A stretch of 31,065 nucleotides of DNA, taken from a virus. Positions 8,301 to 14,062 of this stretch are shown here, in pieces. The DNA is taken from positions 1-31,065 of IMG/VR virus record IMGVR_UViG_3300042988_001945; one strand, 5' to 3'. The first letter of the stretch is position 1. The number at the start of each line of letters is the position of its first letter. A program made the translations under genes and the position numbers. The notes below the pieces were generated by a model, which saw only the letters and a list, made by a program, of their open reading frames with translations, was not told the origin of the DNA and made no database searches.

Positions 8301-9450
8301 AACGGAAGATGAGAAGAATAATAAGAACTGGCAAGGATTCCAACAATATTGGAATATGTTCCTTGATGGTGCGGTAGCTCAGGGATATAATAAAGACGAG
8401 GTAGATAAGATAAAAGACTGGGTAATCCAATACTTGGGATATTCATTCAACAAGTCTCACTCGCTTTCATATTCTTACTTGGCGATGCAAACGCTTTACT
8501 TAAAGCACTATTATCCTACTGAGTTCTATACAGCGCTTTTGAATCATCCTAAGTCTGGTCCAAAAGAGAAGCAGCAACAATGGATTGCATCAGCAATTGC
8601 ATCAGCAATGTCTAAAGGTATAGTCATAAAAAGACCTTCAAGAAAATCTGGATGGGAGTGGACAATGACAGGAGACCATGAAATATCAATGGGGTTCTCT
8701 GGAATCAACGGATTGGGTACTATAGCCTATGAGGAAATGCTTCAACTCATAGATGAAATACAAGTGAAAAAGGGTGAGCCAAAGAAAACTTTGGAAACAG
8801 TCAGCATGAGTACATTCATGAGACTTCCGTTTAGCAAGTTTACAAAGGCTGCATTCATGGCCTGTCTTAAGGCGGGGGTTTTTGATGATTGGGGAGATTC
8901 AAGAGAACAGCTTCTAGCTATGAAGCAGAAGAAGAAAAAGACAAAGGTAGCAGCAAACCAGGGAGTTCTTTTTGATATGAATGACCCTGTTTTCGACATT
9001 CCATTACAAAGAGAGGAAAACAAGTATCCAGTCACCACAGACGTTCAAAAGAGACTTGAGTTTATCGAGGTATGTAACTTTGACCTTGAGAAGATTAAAT
9101 TCATTCTTGATGTTAAGGCAGATATAAATAAAAAGTCAAAGAGAGAAAAGCCAGTTGATACAATCATTAACTTTGATGATAATGATTATTACATATTTGT
9201 GGTTGAGAGCTTCCAGCTTGGTCAAGGAAAGACTGGTAAGAGATTTCTAAAATTAGAAGTTGGAGATGGAATAAGTACAACAGTTCTTAGAGCCTTTGAG
9301 CCAACTGTTGATGACTTACTTCCAGTTTTAGTTGCAAACGGGATATATATAGCTGAGTTCATTAAAAATGAAAAAGGATATATCAATTTCAAGAGAGGTA
9401 CAAGAATATTAAGAGTGGATAAAATGTTGAGTAATGCGACTAACAATTGA
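5350..9450 (+). CDS. dnaE: DNA polymerase III alpha (family C) with N-terminal DEDDh proofreading exonuclease
   Basis: A 1366-residue replicative polymerase. Residues 1-190 are a DnaQ-type 3'-5' exonuclease with D6 and E8 (FDTETTG), D105 (HNISFDEN), H170 and D175 (AHDALADV). After an acidic linker, a PHP domain begins at about 228 (LHTFHSILDG, MAITDNSTLSG); its metal site looks incomplete, as in E. coli DnaE. The catalytic palm has GPARGSAAGS (about 604-613), PDIDIDF (645-651; D646, D648, D650) and D818 (LKLDRLKLETL). An OB-like domain lies at about 1270-1360. Ordinary DnaE lacks the exonuclease, and PolC carries it inserted inside the PHP domain, so this N-terminal arrangement differs from both. 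The gene heads an operon with an HNH nuclease and RNase H, and has its own Bacteroidota promoter and repeat leader. Confidence 0.95.
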   Translation: MYIVFDTETTGKAKSFSAPVDDFNNWPRLVQIAWKVFDKNGVEIDSQNLIIKPSGFIIPDDAIAIHRITNEIAKERGIPLRDALEKFSKVIKTSKYLIAHNISFDENVVGCEFLREGMRNCVPDIQHVDTMKLTTEFVAIPATRGRSGFKFPTQTELHQKLFGHAFEDAHDALADVTALSKIFFELQRRGILGFKEGEDEVSNDSLEEFVSDSREESVEVQSESIPFVPLGLHTFHSILDGAGSPDDYVKIAKSLGHTSMAITDNSTLSGTFDFYNKCKSKGINPIFGIEILLNDNIGRFEDKSIEGDNFKMKLFVKNEQGYYNLNHLLYLANTEGYHNKEGRIRTEWLLQNKEGLIASTSGLESKLASMVLRGKEIDAENYLNMLKTEFGDDLIIELKLNKFSAQKQYNNFLLKMMRKYNIMPVLSNDTYYPKREDSVLQDVVTAIKQQRPLSHSFLKENRELWYFNSNDFKEVNAKYGFNYPEQFIDLCLSNTFKVAEKCNFEFETGIEKYPRYEPTQDVIDYFKTDKPDEIIKKLSFAKLKQKIKKYQENGIVKMTEEKIQEYVDRLNYELQVIESKKMLDYFLVNWEIINFYRKQGYDIGPARGSAAGSLLSWCLDITKIDPIRFNLYFERFLNPERNSPPDIDIDFMTGTDDVTNNFLYDKYGRERVISVGTFGTFSEKNTIKDVVRAYRGKEATGFGSDVFALTEEMPDFLKYNDTLEHWFETWPDKPECSPRVRDWIRDPKNKEIIDVALKLQGNIRGIGQHAAGVVITPDVSWKYIPTNIIASNENIVTAFQEADKSGKDLSALGILKLDRLKLETLNVIKDTIALVKKHKGIDITEKVDYVDLEDQNLFIELRLGLNHGIFQFESSGMNNLIRGMQVDRFEELVACNALYRPGPMGIGAHEEFIRNKFNPEKIQLVHPALEPILRETNGVLVFQEQLMFIADRIGGMGLGKGDNLRRYMDKASKIIARSSAGEVLTEDEKNNKNWQGFQQYWNMFLDGAVAQGYNKDEVDKIKDWVIQYLGYSFNKSHSLSYSYLAMQTLYLKHYYPTEFYTALLNHPKSGPKEKQQQWIASAIASAMSKGIVIKRPSRKSGWEWTMTGDHEISMGFSGINGLGTIAYEEMLQLIDEIQVKKGEPKKTLETVSMSTFMRLPFSKFTKAAFMACLKAGVFDDWGDSREQLLAMKQKKKKTKVAANQGVLFDMNDPVFDIPLQREENKYPVTTDVQKRLEFIEVCNFDLEKIKFILDVKADINKKSKREKPVDTIINFDDNDYYIFVVESFQLGQGKTGKRFLKLEVGDGISTTVLRAFEPTVDDLLPVLVANGIYIAEFIKNEKGYINFKRGTRILRVDKMLSNATNN

Positions 9451-9865
9451 ATTAGTTCCAAGCACAGCTTGGTATAGTAATGTGCGTTCAAATGTAACAC
9501 AGCAAGAATGGGATGTTCTAAGAAAGGAATGCTATAAGAAGGCTGGATATAAGTGTGAAATTTGCGGAGGAGTTGGCCCAAAGCATCCAGTAGAATGTCA
9601 TGAGATATGGAACTATAATGACGAAGACTGTACTCAGACACTAGATGGGCTTATAGCACTTTGCCCAAGTTGTCACGAGGTTAAGCACATCGGTCTTGCT
9701 CAGATAAATGGAAAATTTAACGAAGCTGTTGAACACTTATCTAAGGTTAATGGAATTAGTGTTGATGATGCCAAACTCTACATTGAAGCCTGCTTTGAAA
9801 TATGGAGCCAGAGAAGTCAAAAGGAGTGGAAATTGGATATAACGATTTTAGAGAACAAAGAATGA
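9434..9865 (+). CDS. HNH endonuclease
   Basis: A 143-residue protein with a zinc-containing HNH fold: CEIC (C41, C44) and CPSC (C77, C80) form the zinc knuckles, and ECHEIW (H56) with H81 and H85 supplies the catalytic and metal residues. An LDGLIALCPSCHEVKH segment is typical of the family. The ATG lies 17 nt inside the end of dnaE and its stop overlaps the RNase H start (ATGA), so all three are one translationally linked unit. It could be a free-standing homing nuclease or a DNA-processing enzyme of replication; tight coupling on both sides argues for a settled role rather than recent insertion. Confidence 0.88.
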   Translation: MRLTIELVPSTAWYSNVRSNVTQQEWDVLRKECYKKAGYKCEICGGVGPKHPVECHEIWNYNDEDCTQTLDGLIALCPSCHEVKHIGLAQINGKFNEAVEHLSKVNGISVDDAKLYIEACFEIWSQRSQKEWKLDITILENKE

Positions 9866-10353
9866 TTACGATTTATACTGACGGAGCCTGTAAGGAAAAT
9901 AAGAGACAAGATGGAAATGCAGTTGGAACTGGTGGTTGGGCTTTTGTTATTCTGGATGAGATAGACCAATCAGATGATATGGGAATCGTTATGAGCGGTT
10001 CTAGTGGTGTCATAGGCACAACCAATCAGGAGATGGAAATTCTGGCAGTTGCAGAGGCTATAGAGTCACTTAAGTCTTATGATTATCTGGGTAAGAAAAT
10101 TAATCTATATTCAGATAGTGCATATGTCATCAATTGCCTTAATGACAAGTGGTACATAAAGTGGAACTCAAATGGCTGGAAGAATAGTAAGGGAAATCCA
10201 GTAGAAAACAGGGATGCCTGGGAAAGGGTTCTTAAGGCTATAGAAGGTATTCCAATTACGTTTTACCACGTAAGGAGAAATACCACTAAGTATAACAAAG
10301 TGGTTGATGAAATGGCAAAGGAAGCTTCTAAGATAGATACCAGCCAAGAATAG
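9862..10353 (+). CDS. rnhA: Ribonuclease HI
   Basis: A 163-residue enzyme that cleaves the RNA strand of RNA-DNA hybrids, for example lagging-strand primers. The four metal-binding acidic residues are present: D7 (YTDGAC), E59 (TTNQEMEIL), D85 (YSDSAYV) and D150 (VVDEMAKEA). Substrate-binding segments GGWAFVI and WNSNGWKNSKGNPVENRDAW are recognisable. The flexible-loop histidine equivalent to E. coli H124 is not present; the region reads HVRRNTTKYNK. The start at 9862 is preferred over an upstream in-frame ATG at 9802 because it forms an ATGA overlap with the HNH gene and gives a standard length. The 3' end overlaps the convergent minus-strand gene by 26 bp. Confidence 0.93.
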   Translation: MITIYTDGACKENKRQDGNAVGTGGWAFVILDEIDQSDDMGIVMSGSSGVIGTTNQEMEILAVAEAIESLKSYDYLGKKINLYSDSAYVINCLNDKWYIKWNSNGWKNSKGNPVENRDAWERVLKAIEGIPITFYHVRRNTTKYNKVVDEMAKEASKIDTSQE

Positions 10354-10732
10354 TAAGTGCAGTTGCAAATAGAGTAGATAAAACTGCAACAACAGTCTTT
10401 GCCTTTGCCTTGAAGACCTTAAGGTCCTCTATTTCCACTCTATCCTTTTCTTTATCACTCTTGAGTGATTGAATTTCTTTTTGGAATCTTTCAAGCTCTT
10501 CATTAGAAAGTTTAACTTCTTGAAGGGCTTTTTTCATTTCACGGAGGTCATCTGCGTTAACAATGCTTTCAACATTTTCTTTCCAGACCTTAATATCTTG
10601 TAGAGCATGCTTCATTCCAGCTATTCTTGTCATTTCAAGATTTGTGTTATGTAACTCCTTAGCTAAATTATCAATTTTGCTTTCCATCTTTTGGAGCTGT
10701 TGTAGGATTAGATTTTCCTGGTTAGTAGACAT
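10328..10732 (-). CDS. Coiled-coil protein with C-terminal membrane anchor
   Basis: A 134-residue protein read from 10732 to 10328. Residues 1 to about 110 are almost continuous amphipathic helix rich in Lys, Glu and Leu (coiled coil), followed by one hydrophobic segment (TVVAVLSTLFATALTILGWYLS) at the very C-terminus. This tail-anchored coiled-coil layout resembles XhlA-type phage haemolysin/holin accessory proteins; that is an analogy of layout, not a family assignment. The ATG at 10732 is preferred over an in-frame TTG four codons upstream because it directly follows the stop of the upstream minus-strand gene. It forms a two-gene minus-strand unit inside an otherwise + strand region, and its last codons overlap the 3' end of RNase H. 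A lysis or membrane-tethering role is possible. Confidence 0.75.
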   Translation of the reverse strand: MSTNQENLILQQLQKMESKIDNLAKELHNTNLEMTRIAGMKHALQDIKVWKENVESIVNADDLREMKKALQEVKLSNEELERFQKEIQSLKSDKEKDRVEIEDLKVFKAKAKTVVAVLSTLFATALTILGWYLS

Positions 10733-10733
10733 A

Positions 10734-10904
10734 TTATCTCTCAATTTGTTGGTTTATAATTCTGCTCGTTTCTGCTTGATTATTCACTTTGTCTTTTGCT
10801 CGCTGAAGTTTTTGAATTAATGTGCTTATCTTTTTGTTTTCCTTAACCAACTCAGAAATAATTACTTTTGAATCATCATCGAATTTTTCAAAAACTTTTT
10901 TCAT
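10734..10904 (-). CDS. Small helical protein, partner of the coiled-coil membrane protein
   Basis: A 56-residue minus-strand frame, ATG at 10904, TAA at 10734, with one base before the ATG of the next minus-strand gene (TAATATG junction). It reads MKKVFEKFDDDSKVIISELV and onward with Lys, Glu, Gln and Asn in a helical, coiled-coil-like pattern, without membrane segment or cysteines. Tight coupling and similar composition suggest that it works with the membrane-anchored coiled-coil protein. Upstream (10905-11001) no TAnnTTTG box is visible on the minus strand, so the promoter is unknown. The family is not recognised. Confidence 0.6.
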   Translation of the reverse strand: MKKVFEKFDDDSKVIISELVKENKKISTLIQKLQRAKDKVNNQAETSRIINQQIER

Positions 10905-11001
10905 ACTTTAGGCTTAATTTTAAGTGAATCTTCTTTTAAGTATATATTTCATTTTTTTGTAAAAAACGAAATTTTAGGAAAATAAAACCCTTTTTATTTC
11001 A

Positions 11002-11024
11002 TATTTATTATAAAGGTATTCTGC
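11002..11024 (+). promoter_or_regulatory. Candidate phage promoter, TATTTATT motif
   Basis: TATTTATT (11002-11009) followed by ATAAAGG, preceded by a CTTTTT tract, 15 nt before an ATG at 11025 but 67 nt before the nuclease ATG at 11077. It lies in the divergent gap between the minus-strand pair and the next + strand operon. Confidence 0.5.
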
Positions 11025-11084
11025 ATGAATAGCGATAGTAGATTGAAGGAAAAGATGTTTAATAGTATTTTGTATAATGGCTAA
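11025..11084 (+). CDS. Putative 19-residue leader peptide
   Basis: A 20-codon frame (begins MNSDSRLKEKM, ends YNG) starts at the position where other genes of this promoter class start, 15 nt after the TATTTATT motif. It ends in an 8-nt ATGGCTAA overlap with the nuclease start at 11077, the same kind of overlap (ATGGATAA) that joins the nuclease to the gene at 11540. This suggests a translated short ORF that couples translation of the nuclease. It is too short for codon statistics, so it may instead be an untranslated leader. Confidence 0.4.
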   Translation: MNSDSRLKEKMFNSILYNG

Positions 11085-11547
11085 GAAGAGTTTATACAGC
11101 AAGCTTGTTAAGAAAGCTGTCTCTAAGGCTAAGTTTACGGCAAATCCGCAAGCCGCAAAAGCAAAGAAGAAAAAGAAATTGGAGAAGGCGGCAAACAAGA
11201 TGTCAAATAAGATGACAGCACCAGAAAGACTCTTTGCTGGGATGCTTGAAGAGCTTGGGGTTGAATTTGAAACACAGAAGATTATAGATAACAAGATTTT
11301 CGACTTCTATATTCCTTCTAAAAATATAATTGTAGAGGTGGATGGTGATTATTTTCACGCAAATCCACTAATATATGAAGCTGAGGACCTTAATAAGATT
11401 CAGATTAGAAATCAGAGGAATGATGTGTTTAAGGATGTTTTAGCAAGAGGGAGAGGTTTTATACTGGAGCGAGTTTGGGAATATGACCTAAACAACAATT
11501 ACTCTGAGCAAAGGGAGAGATTTAAAAAAATGTTGAAAGATGGATAA
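11077..11547 (+). CDS. Vsr/DUF559-like PD-(D/E)XK nuclease
   Basis: A 156-residue protein. Residues 1-45 form a very basic Lys/Ala-rich tail, probably DNA-binding. From about 47 the sequence follows the Vsr/DUF559 pattern of restriction-fold nucleases: TAPERLFAGMLEELGVEFETQ, DFYIPSKN (D76) and VEVDGDYFHANP (E87, D89, H94), with E50 as a further candidate active-site residue. Such proteins nick or cut DNA; related phage proteins occur as homing nucleases or processing enzymes. The gene opens a short unit leading towards the baseplate genes and overlaps the following gene by 8 nt. Substrate and target are unknown. Confidence 0.8.
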   Translation: MAKKSLYSKLVKKAVSKAKFTANPQAAKAKKKKKLEKAANKMSNKMTAPERLFAGMLEELGVEFETQKIIDNKIFDFYIPSKNIIVEVDGDYFHANPLIYEAEDLNKIQIRNQRNDVFKDVLARGRGFILERVWEYDLNNNYSEQRERFKKMLKDG

Positions 11548-11899
11548 TTTGAGAAAAATAATTAGAGAAGAGATTAGCTATGTATTTCATGAAGCTATGA
11601 TGAACCAAGACCCTGTTCAGCTTAGCAAAGATATGATTAAGGCTAATGAAGAGCAAATTAAGAGAATCCAGGATGAACTTAAGTTCAGAGAAAATGATGC
11701 AAGAGTTTCTGGTCTACCGCCTGAAGAAAAGAAGGCAAGAATAGAAAGGGTTAAGATGAAGAAGAAAGAGCTTGAAATTGCAAAGCAAGAGCTTGAGCTT
11801 GCTAAGCAGTCTCAGATTAACGCTGTTCAGATGCAACAACAGTCTCAAGATTCTGTAGAACAAAATCAAACTCAATCACAAATTAATCCTCAAACATAA
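11540..11899 (+). CDS. Coiled-coil protein with N-terminal VFHEA motif, unknown
   Basis: A 119-residue, almost entirely helical protein. It starts MDNLRKIIREEISYVFHEAM, continues with a long charged coiled coil (about residues 25-95, rich in KKKELEIAKQELELAKQ-type heptads), and ends in a Gln/Ser/Asn-rich disordered tail. VFHEA (residues 15-19) recurs near the N-terminus of the virion-type protein at 14063. Translation is coupled to the nuclease gene through an 8-nt overlap. The family is not recognised; an assembly chaperone or scaffold-like role is plausible from composition and position. Confidence 0.65.
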   Translation: MDNLRKIIREEISYVFHEAMMNQDPVQLSKDMIKANEEQIKRIQDELKFRENDARVSGLPPEEKKARIERVKMKKKELEIAKQELELAKQSQINAVQMQQQSQDSVEQNQTQSQINPQT

Positions 11900-11900
11900 G

Positions 11901-11930
11901 GAAAACAAAAAAAGTTTTTCTATTTAGTTT
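11901..11930 (+). terminator. Weak AT-rich terminator candidate
   Basis: GAAAAC (11901-11906) can pair with GTTTTTC (11914-11920, one bulged T) across an A7 loop directly after the stop at 11899, and T-rich sequence follows. The stem is almost only A-T pairs, so termination would be weak. Confidence 0.25.
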
Positions 11931-11948
11931 CATTTTTTTATTGCTTAT

Positions 11949-11978
11949 TATTTATGAGAAATTAAAAGGCAATAAATT
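11949..11978 (+). promoter_or_regulatory. Candidate phage promoter, TATTTATG motif
   Basis: TATTTATG (11949-11956) followed by AGAAATTAAAAGG, 22 nt before the ATG at 11979, with a T7 tract just upstream. It is the most distant and slightly divergent member of the set. Confidence 0.4.
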
Positions 11979-12920
11979 ATGAATAATGAATCAATTGTAT
12001 TAGGTGGAAGTTCGGATAAGAATAGACCTGCACCTATGAGCACGGGGACAAACATTCCACTAAACAACGAACATCAAGCCCCAATTTCAGAACAAAAGGA
12101 TTACAAAGAAAAATCAGCTGAAGATATAGCTAGAGAGCACAATATTCCAGCGGAGTATTTGGAGACCCAGTTCCAAGTTCCAACTGAAACAGTAGAGCTT
12201 CCTTCTAAGGGGGTATTTTATCCAGGAGGAAAATCAACAGTAAAAATTAAATACCTAACAGCGGAGGAAGATGATATTCTTTATTCTCCAGAGCTTATTA
12301 AGTCTGGTAGAGTATTGGATGTTCTTCTTGATAAGGCTGTTATGGATAAGGACCTAAGACCAGAAGATATGCTTTCTGGTGACAGAAACTTCTTATTGAT
12401 TGAAATGAGAAAGACTGGTCTTGGAAGTGATTACGTTCCAGGTGAGATTATGTGTCCATCTTGTGGTCAGGTTCACACACCAACTATCGACCTTGATAAG
12501 TTAAATGCAAAGCCGATTGAAATCATGCCAGATGGAAATGGTGAATATGATGTAATGCTTCCAATAATCAAGGCTAACTTAAAATTCAGATTACTTACGG
12601 GTAGAGATGAGAAGAGGCTTGCCAAGCTTTCTGAGGGAAGTGCAGCCAAGGGTTCTGGAGGAATTAAGGTTCCTAAGCTAATTACTGAGAAGTATGTTAT
12701 GCAAATCATGGAGGTGAATGGAAATAGAGACAAGCTCCACATCAAGAAGTTCATTAGCATCATGCCTATGAAGGATTCAATGTTCTTCAGAGAATACTTA
12801 AGAAGAATTGAACCAGGTCTTGACTTGTCTTATGAGTTTGATTGTCCAAGTTGTGGTCACATCGACTCAAGAGATATTCCAATTACACCTAAGCTGTTCT
12901 ACCCTGACCTTGAATCTTAA
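11979..12920 (+). CDS. Baseplate protein, T4 gp26-like, zinc-binding
   Basis: A 313-residue protein of the T4 baseplate assembly type. After a polar N-terminal tail (about 65 residues) come the family hallmarks VELPSKGVFYPGG, IKYLTAEEDDILYSPELIKSG and LRPEDMLSGDRNFLLIEMR. Two CPSC knuckles, C159/C162 and C289/C292, probably form one zinc site that frames the middle of the protein. It ends with FYPDLES. The adjacent gene at 12926 is a paralogue with the same order of motifs. In T4 this family comprises hub-assembly proteins (gp26, possibly gp51), so a role in building the hub next to the tape measure is likely. Six nucleotides of separation, with the A-rich leader, suggest co-expression with its neighbour. 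Confidence 0.85.
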   Translation: MNNESIVLGGSSDKNRPAPMSTGTNIPLNNEHQAPISEQKDYKEKSAEDIAREHNIPAEYLETQFQVPTETVELPSKGVFYPGGKSTVKIKYLTAEEDDILYSPELIKSGRVLDVLLDKAVMDKDLRPEDMLSGDRNFLLIEMRKTGLGSDYVPGEIMCPSCGQVHTPTIDLDKLNAKPIEIMPDGNGEYDVMLPIIKANLKFRLLTGRDEKRLAKLSEGSAAKGSGGIKVPKLITEKYVMQIMEVNGNRDKLHIKKFISIMPMKDSMFFREYLRRIEPGLDLSYEFDCPSCGHIDSRDIPITPKLFYPDLES

Positions 12921-12925
12921 TAGCT

Positions 12926-14014
12926 ATGTTTGAAAATCATCAAGAAGATAGAATTGTTAAGTCTATTGATGATTTAAAGAAGGTGGTTGAGCAGGATAAG
13001 AATCTTGATACTTTGATTGACTCTGTATCTGAGCTAAGTAGAAAGTTTAGTGAGAACACAGAAGAAGTAAGGAGGCTTTCCTCTTTAATTCAGCAAGAGA
13101 AGAAAGATAAAAATATAGAAAGGCCTTTTGAAATGTTATTTATACCTTCAAGAGGCCTTTTTTATCCTAGCAAGGAGAACTATCTTCTATTAAATCAGCT
13201 AACTTACATAGAAGAAAATCTTTTGACCAGCGAGTTTCTTGTTGAGTCTGGAAAGGCTATGCAGTTTGTTCTTAAGAATATTCTAGTTGAGCAAAACGTT
13301 AGGCCAGAAGAGTTATTAACTGGGGATGTTCAGGCTATAAGCTTATTTCTCCGCTCATTTGCCTATGGAGATAATATAGACCTTGAGCTTGATTGTCATC
13401 ACTGTAAATTCAAGGAAGAGGTTGGAATCAGGCTTTCATCATTCCAGATGAAGGATTTAATTGTTGCTCCAGAAGATGGGTTAATTCCGATGCTTCTCGA
13501 TGGTTCTGACCTAATCTTTATGTTCAAGCCGCTTACTTACTTCGAAGAGGTAGGGATGACAAAGGCTAAGCTTAGTGGCTTAGACAAAATCATTTACATG
13601 ACACACTCAATAAATGGCTGTGAGGATAAAGAGATTATATCGAGAATATACAGAAACATGAAAATCCCAGAAATACATAGAATTAAGAAATTTCTTGCTA
13701 AGGCAATTCCTGGGGTTGATGCGAATATAAAGCATCAATGTAGCTCCTGTGGAAAGAGTAATACATACAACTTCGGTGGCGTTCATGGGTTTTTATCTTT
13801 TCCTCCATCATTTAGAAAAAACATAGAGGAGGAGTGTTTTCTTGTATCATATTATGGAAAAGGCATAACTCTTGAGCATGCCAAGAAAATGTCTGTTACA
13901 GAGAGACGATGGCTGTTAAACAGAATTAACGAAGAGCTAACAAAGAAAAGGGAAGCAGAAGAAAAAGCCCACAAGCAAGCAAAGGCAAAATCTAAGATGA
14001 AAGGTGGAAGATAG
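12926..14014 (+). CDS. Second gp26-like baseplate protein with zinc site
   Basis: A 362-residue paralogue of the preceding protein. An N-terminal coiled coil (about 1-70) replaces the disordered tail. The shared core has MLFIPSRGLFYPS, LNQLTYIEENLLTSEFLVESG and VRPEELLTGDVQAISLFLRS, with cysteine pairs CHHC (C157, C160) and CSSC (C272, C275). A C-terminal extension not seen in the neighbour (about 290-362: SYYGKGITLEHAKKMSVTERRWLL, then a Lys/Glu/Ala helix) probably contacts another assembly partner. The two paralogues may form a heteromer in the baseplate hub, as T4 uses several small hub-assembly proteins. The gene starts 5 nt after the previous stop. Confidence 0.82.
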   Translation: MFENHQEDRIVKSIDDLKKVVEQDKNLDTLIDSVSELSRKFSENTEEVRRLSSLIQQEKKDKNIERPFEMLFIPSRGLFYPSKENYLLLNQLTYIEENLLTSEFLVESGKAMQFVLKNILVEQNVRPEELLTGDVQAISLFLRSFAYGDNIDLELDCHHCKFKEEVGIRLSSFQMKDLIVAPEDGLIPMLLDGSDLIFMFKPLTYFEEVGMTKAKLSGLDKIIYMTHSINGCEDKEIISRIYRNMKIPEIHRIKKFLAKAIPGVDANIKHQCSSCGKSNTYNFGGVHGFLSFPPSFRKNIEEECFLVSYYGKGITLEHAKKMSVTERRWLLNRINEELTKKREAEEKAHKQAKAKSKMKGGR

Positions 14015-14039
14015 TGGGTTATATTTAAAAAAATTGACC

Positions 14040-14062
14040 TATTTATTATAAAAGACTTTGTA
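14040..14062 (+). promoter_or_regulatory. Candidate phage promoter, TATTTATT motif
   Basis: TATTTATT (14040-14047) followed by ATAAAAGAC, 15 nt before the ATG at 14063. The 11 bases TATTTATTATA and the spacing match the copy at 11002 exactly. Confidence 0.5.

Noticed and set aside
9222-9641. Minus-strand frame of 139 codons across the dnaE-HNH junction
   Set aside because: It lies opposite two well-supported genes (OB domain and HNH zinc motifs) and has no recognisable features.
10354-10392. Terminator hairpin after RNase H (TGCAGTT/AACTGCA)
   Set aside because: The 7-bp stem has a 17-nt loop and no T-run, and lies within the coding sequence of the minus-strand membrane-anchored protein.
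10563-10820. + strand 85-codon frame opposite the minus-strand pair
   Set aside because: Cys/Phe/Leu-rich antisense of a coiled-coil gene; the minus-strand reading has protein-like heptads and a tight two-gene junction.
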